Position numbers and translations under genes: made by a program
The notes under the pieces: model-generated
The model's input: only the letters and a program-made list of their open reading frames with translations
Databases searched by the model: none
What the model was told of the DNA's origin: nothing
Shown: piece after piece, positions 22,517 to 34,921 of the stretch
How positions within the stretch are numbered: position 1 is the first letter of the stretch
Layout of the letters: each line of letters begins with the position of its first letter
Assembly (NCBI GenBank): GCA_024364735.1
Contig: JAGFNQ010007686.1
Location: 77,733-141,732 of the forward strand
Direction of reading: 5' to 3'
DNA: 64,000 bases
Origin: Boesenbergia rotunda
Taxonomy: Eukaryota > Streptophyta > Magnoliopsida > Zingiberales > Zingiberaceae

Positions 22517-25374
22517 TGATAGCCACGGAATAGATGTCACGGATGTGTGGGTCTCAAATTTAGATGTGTATAAATGCTGGAAACCCTGTTTGTAATCAAG
22601 AATGAAAACGTAGTAAAGGGGCCACAGGTCGTATTTTTCCTGGGGACTAGTTGAGAGTTTGTTTGATTCGAGCTCGTGTTTGTGTGCCGTTGATATTTTT
22701 GGGTTTCAAATAAAATTGGGTTTTGGGTTACAATTGGAAATTAAACCACAAGGAAAAGGGGAGAAACTTAATGAAGCAACTTAAGCTATATAAATGCAAT
22801 GGAAGACTCAACCAATTAGAACTCAATCAAACCAAAGTAGATTTCAGATTTGGAAATTCAAACATAATAACAAGTTCTATATCAATTGCATTCCAAATAT
22901 TAAGTAACTGAATCAAAACAGTGCAGCCATTATGATTGAAACTGATGCAGAATTATAACCATAATTTCGGGCATGAAGACTTGATACCGAGTGAGGAAGT
23001 GAAGCAATTTGATACCAAGAATAAAATCTGATGTGCCAAAAGCTGATATTAAATGCAGAGAATTGCTTTCGGATTAACCACTCATAACTAACCAAATGCA
23101 AAGCAATCCATCAACAAACTGATACAAAATAAGTGCCAAAGCTTAACTTGATACAAAGTACTAGCACTTAACAACTTGAGACAAAGATGAGAGAAGCTAA
23201 TGTGCCACAGATTGAGATTAACTGCAGACTTTTCAATTGCTCAATGCAGCTTAGAAAGGCATGCTAGCAATGAAGAAGTACATAGGTATGGAAATATTCA
23301 GAAACTCGTGATTAATCAATCGAAAAACAAACCATTGCAGAAAATGCATGTACAGGATTGCATGTTTGATTCAGATGCAGAAATGCATGCACAAGACTGA
23401 TATGCAAGAAGTGATCCTAACTGCTATGTGAATGAATCAAGTTGCAAAGTAATGTTCATAAGAAGAACCGCAGTTCACAATCAATTCGGAACAAACTCAA
23501 TGCAAGGATGAATGCAGAATTTCAAGATCTGAATGCAGAAATTTAGACAGCTGGATGCAGAGTTGATGCGCGGGTAAACAAGAATTAAATGTAGAGTTTC
23601 AGATGTCACTAATTGGATGCAAAGACAACAGATGCAAGCTAAAGCAAAATTCAGAAATGAAAATGCAGAAAAACTGCTTCAAGTGCAGTGATTCGAGTGC
23701 AGAAATACATTCAGACTTTCAAAAACTAAACGCAGGGATGCATGCAACAATTTAATTACAAATGCTGAATGAATAAGCTGAGTTCGATTGCACTACAAAT
23801 TGAGAATTGCAGAAAACTAACTGAATTTGCAGAAATAGTGATACGCAGGGATTACTGATTTCAGAACAAGGAATGAGCAGAACAAACACTAAAATGCAAG
23901 AACCAAAAGCAGAGGTGTAACCACAACTCGAATGCAGCTACAAACAGAACAGACTGACATCGAATTCATCAACCTCAGTTGCAGAAAAGATGAAGAAAAC
24001 TAAACTGAAACTTGCTGAAATCTAAAATGATACGCAGGAAAAGAAATGGCACGCAACAGATTAAAGAAATTGCAGAAATTAAACTATGCGAAGCAAACTA
24101 AAATTAACTCAATTGTTCACTAACAAACAAATAAATCTACTTAACTTGCCGAATTGAAACTAATTTAAGCAGAAACAATTAAGTAAATGAAACTGAACAG
24201 CTGATACAAAAAAATTCAGAAACGAAACAGTGGCAGATTCAAAATTACAGCTACAAACTGAAATTACAACAAGAACTCTAAACCCCAATCACTCCATTAG
24301 CTCAAGATCTCCTTGTTCGTCACGCAATGGCTGGCCTCGAACCCCTAAGCTCAACAAATCAGTGGGAAATCGTCTCTATAGTCGACTCTGCTCAAAATCG
24401 GCACGTGGCTGGAATTTCCAATCCAATCTACTCTATCTCAATTGATGGAACTGCGATGATGATTTGAGAATCATCTGAGCTCACCTGAGAACCCCTACAA
24501 GTGGCTCAGATGATTGGAGATAGCTTGTGGGTGAGATTCAAGTGACTGAATTGCAGAGCTGCCGAAACCCTCAAACAGCCCCTGTTTCGGTGCGATTTTG
24601 AGCTGAAATCTCCAAAGAGCTATCCCCCAATGATCCAAATCTCGATCCAAGCAAAGAATTGAGGTGGTCACGCCTCGGATTGAAGAAAAACTGAAGAAAA
24701 TGCGGAGAAAAACGATGAAGAACACTGTTGCGGCGAAGACGCGACGAGGCTGAAGGCTGGGAAATGTTTGATTAAATACATAAGAAAGGACGGCCCAGAT
24801 TGATTTGTGAAAATCCAACGACTGATCTTGCTCTAATGTAATCCAAACTTTGATGATGATGATCAAGGGTCAGGATCTGCCTCGTGGTAGCTCGGATCCT
24901 CCAGATGTGCAACGGATGGTCTAGATCAACCTAATCTTTGAATGGACGATCTAGAACCCTCTGAGCTTGATCCAATGGTTGAATGAGCTCTGATTGGGAT
25001 GAAACCTTCAGATCATGATCAGAGTGTTTGATCAACCCTAACCCTAGCTCAGATTGCCTCAAATGATCCCAGATGGCTCAGATCTAGCCGCTTTTGAATC
25101 GGACGGCCCGGATTAATCCGAAGCTTGATAACTCGATCCGGGTCCACTTCTGACTCGAGTTTGACCTAGTATGCCCTAGGTCCATGAGCCTTTCATGCCT
25201 ACAAAAATAGATCAAAAATTTAGTGGCCAAATAATCCAAATATGTACAGATTTGCAATTAAGTCTAAAATAAAAGCATGTTCTAAAACCAGGGTAATTTC
25301 ACAATTAAGCAAGTAAAACATGGGTCAAACATGGATTTTAGCAACTAAAATAATCAATAAAATGGTACTTATCA
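22517..25374 (-). mobile_element. F LTR, 3' copy
   Basis: 2,858 bp, TGATAGCC to CTTATCA, collinear with 30819-33674. Rich in TGCAGAA words (22900-24100) with no coding frame. 24900-25170 has repeated GATC-rich phrases. Confidence 0.9.
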
Positions 25375-25388
25375 ACTCCCCCACACTT
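25375..25388 (-). promoter_or_regulatory. Polypurine tract of element F
   Basis: Minus strand AAGTGTGGGGGAGT sits directly against the 3' LTR. Confidence 0.8.
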
Positions 25389-28208
25389 AAGCTTGAGCGT
25401 CTCGCGAAACTACTAAGTATGTATCCCCTAGATTTTCTTAAGCATAATTAGAAGCAAATGAAAAGAAATTACCTAAGGTTGTCAATTCTCAAAAATCTAA
25501 GCTCTATGGATTAGTATCTCGTCCTTAAATCAACAACTTACCCTTTTAATCCATCGTGAGTCGTTGAGATGAATTTAACTCACTAGCCTTTCAAGAAAAA
25601 TTTTGGGTGGCTCTCTTCTTAAGTTCTAAGTTGATGATGGAAGTGGAGCTTACTAATACACACATGCTTCTTGCACTACCATAGGCTTGCTTGTTATCTA
25701 TTCTCTACCATTATTCATGATTAGGATCAACATCTACAAAAATAAATGAAAACATAGAAAATGGTAAGGAGTGGAATAAAAGCCAAGAAAATGGGAAAAT
25801 TGATGGAGTGGAAGACTTGAATGCTCAAGGATATTTTTGATGCACTTTGCCCTCTTGTCAGTCCTCTAGTGAATTTAAAAGTGTGGTGGAGTAAAACTTG
25901 GATAATGCTTTTCATTTGGGTGAAGAAAACTCCATTTGATCTCAATGTGCCAAGTTGCTCCTTTTGTGCCAACCTTGCTTCAATCTTTTTTCCTTTTCTC
26001 TTTTTTTTTAGAACTGCAGAAATGAATTTCTTTTTATATCAGCTGCTTACTTTCTCTCTAGTAAAATCATGATGAATTGGAACAAGGCTTAAATTCGGGT
26101 GAGAAAAACTTCACTTGTTTTCATGGTACTAACATTCCATTTTGTGTGCCAACTTTGTTTCTCTCTTTTCTTTTCCAAACTGTTTTCTGTTTTTTTTTCT
26201 ATGCTCTCAAGTCTTCTAATGGAGCATTTCAGATCTTGCAAAACTCTGATTTCTTCATATCAGTTGGCATCTAGGAGTAGTAGAGCATTTAAACTGTTTC
26301 ACTCAAAAAAAATCAAATCAGCACATTGAATTCAACCCTTTCTTTCACTGCATTTTCTCAGCTTTGAAAATCCTAGCATCCAAATTCCTTTCTTGTTCTG
26401 ATAGGCTGTGATGTGCTTCAATTTATGATACATTGATCCACTTCATTTCATGATTCACAGCCCTTGAAAACTCAATTTCATTTCAAGTTGGTCAAATCTA
26501 TCTCACTAGTATGCAAACTGATTTTGAAATTTTTTTCTAGCTGTATTTTCTTCCCTGATTTTCTTTTCTTCTTCAGATTCGATAAGTGGCAGGAAATATC
26601 CATTGCAATCTAGTGCTACTGACATAATTTGTTCTTCTTTGAATTCTTTGCTTTTGGATTCCCTCTCTTGATACTCAACTTGCCACTTCTTTTCCACTTT
26701 GGCACAACCTTTTTCTGTTTCAAATTTTCTGCATCCACTGCAGATTCTTTGCCATTCTCTGATCTCGCAAACAATTTACATCAATAGGAGTTTACATCGA
26801 ATGGAAAGTGAAGAATTAAATGCTCACTTGGTATTTCGGCCTGCATTACAATTCCTTCTATAGCACTTCATTACTGATTTCCTTCAGCAGTTCAAATTCT
26901 GCTCCCAAGAAATTTAGTCCAATTAAAATCACTTTGCAAATTCTGTGTCAATTCAGCACTGCATTACTGATTTCCTTCATCAGTTCAAATTATGTTTGAG
27001 ATTGATACCAACCGTGCCGAAATTTCTTCATGGAGACACAACCTTAGTTATAGCACTCTCACTAATTTTTTCCGAATGCAGAAATTTACAGCAGCTTTTC
27101 ATAGATTTTTCAGCACTTTGCAGCTTCAATTCAGATTGTAGCAAAATGTTACTGATTTTTCAGCTTCAATTCACTTTACAGCTGTAGTCCACAACGTTTC
27201 TGACCACAAGTAGCTTCACAAAATTTTGTTTTTCTCGCTTTGGCACAAGTTTTTCTGTTTCAGATTATCCAGTTTGTGTGCAGCTTCTGCTCATCTTCAA
27301 TTCAGCTGCAATTCAGCTTCAGATTTAGCACTCGGTAGCAATTTAAATTCCAGAAGTTTGGATTTCGGCCATGGCACACTTGTCTTCAAGTTGATACACT
27401 AATTTTTGCTCAGAATCTTCTTTCGAAATGATCACAGATTTTTCTTTTTGACATGGCATAGATTTTCAGATTTTTCCATTGCTTGCCACTTGAATCTTCA
27501 AAATATGATATGGATCTAGATACTCCACTTGCTTCCATCTCTCTTGCTCATTCTTGACATCAACTCACTCAAAATGTAATTGTTTCCATCCTTCCATTGA
27601 ATTTTTTTTTTCTTTTGGATCGAAATGCCTTCTTGATACAAAACTTTTCCAAAACACTAAACACTCCCCTACACTTAAATCTTTGTCCGTCTCGGGCAAA
27701 GTAGCATCAAGAAAACATCCCAAACAAATAAATCATAAAAAATGGGGTTAAGAGTAGGAATAAAGAAAGACAAATAGAATAGACATGATTTTTGCCAAAA
27801 TTGATATGGAAAGGTAAACAAAGTGATTAGCCTCTATAGATGTGATCCAATCATTGAGATATGATTTTGAAAGAACTTAAGCAAGTTCTAGAGTACAATA
27901 ACATATGTGTGTCACAAATATAAGGCTAATTCTCACTAGGCAAAAATAATTCATCTCAAGTTATCAATTAAGAATCTAAAACCAAGTAGTACTCAAGCAT
28001 CCAAGATTTCATCCATTAGGTCAAACCTTAAGTTTTAACAACCAAATTTAATTTATTTTCAAAAGACTCTAAAATGCTATGGAGATAACCTAGAGGGATA
28101 CTTTTATTTCTACTCATGCAAGAAAAAGTGACAAAAGAAATAACAAGGTATTTACAATGACTCCTATTCATTCTACTCTGCTCATGCCTTTATTAGTAAG
28201 GACTCAAT
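25389..28208 (-). mobile_element. F 3' non-coding region
   Basis: About 2.8 kb without a supported gene. It is T-rich on plus, with repeated words such as TTCAGCACT, GCTTCAATTCAG and TTTCTGTTTC (26400-27350) and a second CTCCCCTACACTTAAAT tract near 27665, which is a degenerate copy of the purine tract. No pol domain is visible in any frame. Confidence 0.6.
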
Positions 28209-30656
28209 TTAAAGGAAAATTCTAGAAGTCATAAAAGTGAAAGAAAATGCAAGAAGGAACAAACTCCCCTTTATTTCTGGTGGACGGAGTCTGTCAAGAA
28301 GTAGCCTCCATCGTGGTAGTGGAGGAACATGGGTGGCTGAGAGAATTAGGACTCCCCCACACTTGAACTTTACAGAAAAATGCTCCGGTGGCCGAAGGCG
28401 ATTTAGGTATAAGACCCATGTAAGAGGTGGAGTGCTTCGAATTAAAGTACAATCAACTCCTCCTTCTTGATGCCTTTTGAAAGTTCTTCCAGGAGGTTGG
28501 AGTCTGTTCAAATGGAGCACCCACTCCAGAAGTCTTCTAGACTCTGCAAAATAATGTAATACCTCTCTCAAGCGCGCAGGGTAAGACAGAAATGAAATAA
28601 TGTCAGTCTCTGCATGAAATGTATCCAAAACTGCATCACATCCAATTAAATCAAATTTCGGTATCTCAATAAATTTTTCACAATTATTTTCTACAAAATT
28701 TGCATCCAGAAACTCATCACAAATAATGAAATCAATTTTTGGCACTTCAATAGAAATTTCACAATTATTTTCTACCAATGATGTATCAAGCAATATATTA
28801 CAACCAATGAAATCAACTTTAGGTGTCTCAATGAATTTTTCACAATTATTTTCAGTATAAGATATATCAAAAGACTCATCACAACAATCCACATCAATTC
28901 TAGGCACTTCTAAAAATTTTTCACTATCAGCATTTTCATGATATGTATCCCAACATGCTTCATTTTCAATAATTTCTACACTAGGTACCTCTATCAATTT
29001 TTCACAATTAAATTCTACAAAAGATGTATCAATAAGTGTATCACCACCAATGAAATCAGTTTGAGGTACCTCTATGCAATTTTCAGAAAAAATAGGAAGA
29101 AGACTTACCTGAGTATGCCGAAAAATACCTGGAGGTTCTACAAGAGTGGATGTAATTATTGGCTCCTCCTGGTAATGTGCAATCTCCTCTTCAGGTTCAG
29201 GTTCTGGTGGACACTCAACTAAAACAGGTGATCCTTGGGTTCTTGCTTCTACCATGCAAGTCCCTACACTTTCTGGTTCATCTTCTAAATCTTCTAATGT
29301 ATCCATCACTATTGGTGGTCCCTGGGGCTTAGTGCAATCCCCTACACCTGTAGAATCATCTCCTATGCATACTCCTTCTGAAATATCTGCAACAACAATA
29401 CCAGAAAAATTAGGACCATCAATAACAATATCATCACAAAATAAAAGATGAGGAGGGTCCTGTAGTGCTTCAGAATCTTCTTCTTGAGCTGAAAAATTTG
29501 GAAGTGAATTTTGATCAAGAACTTCAGGAGGAATGCATGCTGTAGGTTTCCGGATTTTGATGACTTCTTCTTCTTCTTCCACCAACCTCCAAGTTAGTTG
29601 ACAGTTATACCCCTTAAAATCCTGAGTAGCCTGAGGGGATGGTTGGCTTGATCCTTGAACTTGCATTTGATTCATTTGATTATCAATTTGTCCAACGCCT
29701 CTTTCGATGTCTTGAAGCCTTTGTTTCTTTTGTTGATATTGTAGAACTTGTTGAAACATCTCCTCCAGCCTTTGTTGTTGAGCCTCACTCTCATTAGGAT
29801 TCTCAAAACCTCCTTGATTGGTATGGAACTCCTGTTGGCCTTGAAATGTAGCATAAGGCTGCTCAAAACTGTAAGTAGGTTGTGAAGTCTGAAATTGAGA
29901 CTGTGGGGGTTGATAAAACGGTTGAATAGGCTGATTAAATTGCTGAAAAGTTAGTTCACATCTTGGTGGAGATGGCTGAAAATTATGATTCTGGAAACTC
30001 TGATCATAGGGCTGAAATTGTTGGTTGGAAGATTGGATTGGTTGCTGAAAATTCTGATTCTGGAATTGAAAACTCTGAATTGGTGACTGAAAATTCTGAT
30101 CGTTTGGTGGAAAATTTTTCTGTGAAGGTTGAAATCCACTCTGATTTTGATTCTGGAAAGTCTGAAATGGTTGGAACCCTTGCTGAAAATTTTGACTTGA
30201 TTGAAAATCTTGCTAAATTTGTTGAAATGGAGGCTGAAAATTCTGGTTGCATGGCTGAAATTGCTGTCGAAATTGATATGGTTGCTGGAAATTCGAATTA
30301 ACTTGGTACCCTTGTTGAATTCCTTGAAAAGGTGATTGATCTTGTTGATAGGGTTGCTGAAATTGGGGCTGGAATTACTGAAATTGGGGCTGAAAACTCT
30401 GGAATAGTGGCTGCCCAATCTGAGTTTGCTGGAAATTTGGTAGACTTGTCTGAAAATCTTGCTGAAATTGTTGGAATTGCGGTTGAAATTGCTATGGTAG
30501 CTGCTGGAATTGTTGTGGTTGCTGGAATTGTTGTAATGGTGGCTGAAAAGTAGATGTATCACTGTTGGGTCTTAGTTGGGAATTCCAGTGCTTAACTACA
30601 TTTTTTAACCCCACCAGTGCATCTTTGAGCTCTGTATAGTCATCTGGTGAAAACAT
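28209..30656 (-). pseudogene. F Gln/Phe-rich gag-like ORF with 27-aa repeats; three in-frame stops
   Basis: One frame runs from ATG 30656 to 28209 (about 815 codons), broken only by TAG, TAA and TAG, all in Gln codons. Parts in order: MFSPDDYTELKDALVGLKN head; about 230 residues rich in QFQ/NFQ/PFQ; a coiled-coil-like piece (MFQQVLQYQQKKQRLQDIE); an acidic middle; six 27-residue repeats (NCEKFIEVPKIDFI... type, 28612-29097); and three WxLxLxRLxPP motifs near the end. I do not recognise the family. By position it should be the structural protein of a non-autonomous element. No zinc knuckle, protease or polymerase motif is seen. Confidence 0.75.
28612..29097 (-). repeat. 81-bp coding tandem repeat
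   Basis: CACAATTATTTT-type landmarks recur at 28681, 28762, 28843, 28924 and 29005, exactly 81 bp apart, giving about six 27-residue units with conserved NNCEKFIE, VPK-D and GCD---DTS positions. Frame is preserved throughout. Confidence 0.9.
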
Positions 30657-30794
30657 TTTGATCTTACAGTCTTGTCACAAAACAAACAAGAAAAATGGCA
30701 GCAACCGTATACAAAAGATAAAGCACAAGAAAATAGAATCAAATGATATGCCCATAAGCACACAAGCAAAAATCTAACAAATCAACTAGTTGCT

Positions 30795-30812
30795 TCCCCG
30801 GCAACGGCGCCA
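30795..30812 (-). promoter_or_regulatory. tRNA-Asp primer-binding site
   Basis: TCCCCGGCAACGGCGCCA on plus, the tRNA-Asp 3' end, six bases inside the LTR edge at 30819. Confidence 0.9.
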
Positions 30813-30818
30813 AAAATT

Positions 30819-33674
30819 TGATAGCCACGAAATAGATGTCACGGATGTGTGGGTCTCAAATTTAGATGTGTATAAATGCTCGAAACCCTTTTTGCAATCA
30901 AGAATGAAAACGTAGTAAAGGGGCCACAGGTCGTATTTTTCCTGGGGACTAGTTGAGAGTTTGTTTGATTCGAGCTCGTGTTTGTGTGTCGTTGATATTT
31001 TTCGGTTTCAAATAAAATTGGGTTTTGGGTTGCAATTGGAAATTAAACCACAAGGAAAAGGGGAGAAACTTAATGAAGCAACTTAAGCTATATAAATGCA
31101 ATGGAAGACTCAACCAATTAGAACTCAATCAAACCAAAGTAGATTTCAGATTTGGAAATTCAAACATAATAACAAGTTCTATATCAATTGCATTCCAAAT
31201 ACTAAGTAACTGAATCAAAACAGTGCAGCCATTATGATTGAAACTGATGCCGAATTATAACCATAATTTCGGGCATGAAGACTTGATACCGAGTGAGGAA
31301 GTGAAGCAATTTGATACCAAGAATAAAATCTGATGTGCCAAAAGCTGATATTAAATGCAGAGAATTGCTTTCGGATTAACCACTCATAACTAACCAAATG
31401 CAAAGCAATCCATCAACAAACTGATACAAAATAAGTGCCAAAGCTAACTTGATACAAAGTACTAGCACTTAACAACTTGAGACAAAGATGAGAGAAGCTA
31501 ATGTGCCACAGATTGAGATTAACTGCGGACTTTTCAATTGCGCAATGCAGCTTAGAAAGGCATGCTATCAATGAAGAAGTACACATGTATGGAAATATTC
31601 AGAAACTCGTGATTAATCAATCGAAAAACAAACCATTGCAGAAAATGCATGTGCAGGATTGCATGTTCGATTCAGATGCAGAAATGCATGCACAAGACTG
31701 ATATGCAAGAAGTGATCCTAACTGCTATGTGAATGAATCAAGTTGCAAAGTAATGTTCATAAGAAGAACCGCAGTTCAGAATCAATTCGGAACAAACTCA
31801 ATGCAAGGATGAATGCAGAATTTCAAGATCTGAATGCAGAAATTCAGACAGCTGGATGCAGAGTTGATGCGCGGGTAAACAAGAATTAAATGTAGAGTTT
31901 CAGATGTCACTAATTGGATGCAAAGACAACAGATGCAAGCTAAAGCAAAATTCAGAAATGAAAATGCAGAAAAACTGCTTCAAGTGCAGTGATTCGAGTG
32001 CAGAAATACATTCATACTTTCAAAAACTAAACGCAAGGATGCATGCAACAATTTAATTACAAAAGCTGAATGAATAAGCTGAGTTCGATTGCACTACAAA
32101 TTGAGAATTGCAGAAAACTAACTGAATTTGCAGAAATAGTGATACGCAGGGATTACTGTTTCAGAACAAGGAATGAGCAGAACAAACACTAAAATGCAAG
32201 AACCAAAAGCAGAGGTGTAACCACAACTCGAATGCAGCTACAAACAGAACAGACTAACATCGAATTCATCAACCTCAGTTGCAGAATAGATGAAGAAAAC
32301 TAAACTGAAACTTGCTGAAATCTAAACTGATACGCAGGAAATGAAATGGCACGCAACAGAATAAAGAAATTGCAGAAATTAAACTATGCGAAACAAACTA
32401 AAATTAACTCAATTGTTCACTAACAAACAAATAAATCTACTTAACTTGCCGAATTGAAACTAATTTAAGCAGAAACAATTAAGTAAACGAAACTGAACAG
32501 CTGATACAAAAAATTCAGAAATGAAACAGTGGCAGATTCAAAATTACAGCTACAAACTGAAATTACAACAAGAAATCTAAACCCCAATCACTCCATTAGC
32601 TCAAGATCTCCTTGTTCGTCACGCAAGGGCTGGCCTCGAACCCCTAAGCTCAGTAAATTAGTGGGAAATCATCTCTACAGTCGACTCTGCTCAAAATTAG
32701 CACGTGGCTGGAATTTCCAATCCAATATACTCTATCTCAATTGATGGAACTGCGATGATGATTTGAGAATCATCTGAGCTAACCTGAGAACCCCTACAAG
32801 TGGCTCAGATGATTGGAGATGGCTTGTGGGTGAGATTCAAGTGACTGAATTGCAGAGCTGCCGAAACCCTCAAACAACCCCTGTTCCAGCGCGATTTTGA
32901 GCTGAAATCTCCAAAGAGCTATCCCCCAATGATCCAAATCTCGATCCAAGCAAAGAATTGAGGTGGTCGCGCCTCGGATTGAAGAAAAACTGAAGAAAAT
33001 GTGTAGAAAAATGATGAAGAACACTGTTGCGGCGAAGATGCGACGAGGCTGAAGGCTAGGAAATGTTTGATTAAATACATATGAATGGACGACCCAGATT
33101 GATTTGAGAAAATCCAACGGCTGATCTTGCTCTGATTTAATCCAAACTTTGATGATGATGATCAGGGGTCAGGATCTGCCTCGTGGTAGCTCGGATCCTC
33201 CAGATGTGCAACGGATGGTCCAGATCATCCTAATCTATGAATGGATGATCTAGAACTCTCTGAGCTTGATCCAACGGTTGAATGAGCTCTGATTGGGATG
33301 AAACCTTCAGATCATGATCAGAGTGATTGATCAACCCTAACCCTAGCTCGGATTTCCTCAGATGGTCCCAGATGGCTCAGATCTAGCCGCTTTTGAATCG
33401 GACGGCCCGGATTAATCCGAAGCTTGATAACTCGATCCGGGTCCACTTCCGACTCAAGTTTGACCCAGTATGCCCTAGGTCCATGAACCTTTCATGCCTA
33501 TAAAAATAGATCAAAAATTTAGTGGTCAAATAATCCAAATATGTACATATTTGTAATTAAGTCCAAAATAAAAGCAAGTTCTAAAACCTAGGGTAATTTC
33601 ACAATTAAGCAAGTAAAACATGGGTCAAACATGGATTTTAGCAACTAAAATAATCAATAAAATGGTACTTATCA
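30819..33674 (-). mobile_element. F LTR, 5' copy
   Basis: 2,856 bp, TGATAGCC to ACTTATCA. Close to 22517-25374 with scattered differences, many of them C/T or G/A. Confidence 0.9.
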
Positions 33675-34577
33675 GGCGCCCGGGAGCAGGGGGGCGCCCT
33701 GCCCATAAGCTGCCGAAGCTCATTTTGCTTTACTTTGTTTTGTGTTCACCTTGGGGGCGCCCGGGACACTCCGGGCGCCCTACTCAGCTTCCGCCTCACT
33801 CCTTTGAGGCTCTCTGAGCTGCCGACACTCGTTCATTCGGTCCTGCATCCAGGGTTAGTCCAAAACAACATAGAGCAATATTATATTAATTTTATACAGC
33901 CTTAGCTGTCTTGGTTCTGACTTTGGGCCTCCACAATGGAGCCCTAGGTCGAACCAACGCCTACTGTTCCCTCGACGGGGAACGTGTCCACACCTACTCC
34001 ACTCGGGAGAATTTACCTGATGCCAACCGGCTCCTCCGGTTGGACTTTTGCCCAGCAGTCCTTCGCCAGGTGCCTAGCTGTCCTTCGCTAGGTCTTCAGT
34101 ACCAAGTTGTCCTTCGCCTGGTGCCTAGCAGTCCTTCGCTAGGTCTTTGTATCCTGGCATTCCTTCGCTAGGTGCCTAGCAGTCCTTCGCAGGGCTTTGT
34201 ATCCTGGCATTCCTTCGCCAGGTACCTAGCAGTCCTTCCCTAGGGCTTTGTATCCTGGCATTCCTTCGCCAAGTGCCTAACAGTCCTTTGCTAGGTCTTT
34301 GTTTCCTGGCATTCCTTCGCCAGGTGCGTAGCAGTCCTTCGCCAGGTGCCTAGCAGCCCTTCACTAGGACTTTGTTTCCTGGCAGTCCTTGCCAGGTGCC
34401 TAGCATCCCTTCACTAGGACTTTGTTTCCTGACAGTCCTTTGCCAGGTGCCTAGCAGCCTTTCGCTAGAACTTTTCCTGCACACTTGAGTAACATTGTTA
34501 GATCACCAATAATACTTAACTTTGAACCCTTTGTCAATATCAAAACAAGGTTCGATATGGTGCTTCCTGCACCGACA
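33675..34577 (-). mobile_element. E 5' LTR remnant
   Basis: GGCGCCCGGGAGCAGG onward matches 15190-16113 of the 3' LTR up to the shared end at GCACC(A/G)ACA. It contains the hairpin array (34040-34476). The missing ~640 bp and E's primer site were lost with F's far end. Confidence 0.88.
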
Positions 34578-34582
34578 GTCTT

Positions 34583-34921
34583 AACTATTGCCTTTACGCC
34601 CTCTTCATCTTTGGCCCTCGTCCCTCGGATGCACACGCAAGCCTCCAGCTTGCCTCCATGCCACCCTTCACGTTCACCTCGAAGTCCATGTCCCTCGGCT
34701 CATCATCTCTGCTATCAATGGTCCCTCGGATGCACACGTAAGCCTCCAGCTTACCTCCATGCCATCCTTCACTTGAAGACATCAACTACGTCCATGCGTA
34801 CCTGTACACCTGCACACTTATGTACACATGTGAGAGCAACACAAATCCTAACTTAACCATATTGCCCACTCATCAAAATATCATGATCCTTCAGATCATC
34901 TCAGGGCCGATTGCCCCAACA
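34583..34921 (-). mobile_element. C 3' LTR, segment 3
   Basis: Resumes after GTCTT and ends GCCCCAACA. At 34589-34610 it has the uninterrupted sequence CCTTTACGCCCTCTTCATC, the empty site for A1, which interrupts the 5' LTR of C at the same CTCTT. Confidence 0.92.

Larger units (their letters stand above)
22018..33674 (-). mobile_element. Element F: tandem LTR-interior-LTR-partial interior, pol-less
   Basis: On the minus strand: LTR (33674-30819), tRNA-Asp primer site, Gln-rich ORF, 2.8 kb non-coding, purine tract, LTR (25374-22517), then a second primer site and the start of a second interior, cut at about 22018. The right edge is an exact LTR end inside E's LTR (ACTTATCA then GGCGCCC). The left edge is a ragged break in the second gag. 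The tRNA-Asp primer site is typical of Athila/Tat-like Ty3 elements, but no enzyme gene supports the assignment. Tandem arrangement fits unequal recombination followed by deletion. Confidence 0.85.
14553..34577 (-). mobile_element. Element E: gag-only copia-type retrotransposon
   Basis: TGTTGGATCG at 14553 and GCACCGACA at 34577, flanked by GTCTT (14548-14552, 34578-34582). The 3' LTR is complete (14553-16113); only the last 903 bp of the 5' LTR remains (33675-34577). Between them are a purine tract, a long non-coding stretch with solo LTR G, a UBN2-type gag, a leader and then element F. Its primer site and the rest of the 5' LTR are missing at the F junction. No pol is present. Confidence 0.85.

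Noticed and set aside
24495..24866. 123-residue frame, with a partner at 32794-33117
   Set aside because: Sits in F's LTR, differs in length between the two LTRs, and follows no start context; likely chance.
29951..30562. 203-residue Asn/Ser/His-rich frame, and the overlapping plus-strand frames
   Set aside because: They are shadows of the Gln/Phe-rich F ORF in other frames; the QFQ frame is in register with 28209-29759 and shared by the second copy.
34485..34856. 123-residue plus-strand frame, similar one at 46298-46579
   Set aside because: Runs across the E/C and A1/C junctions within LTR DNA, so it cannot be an original gene.
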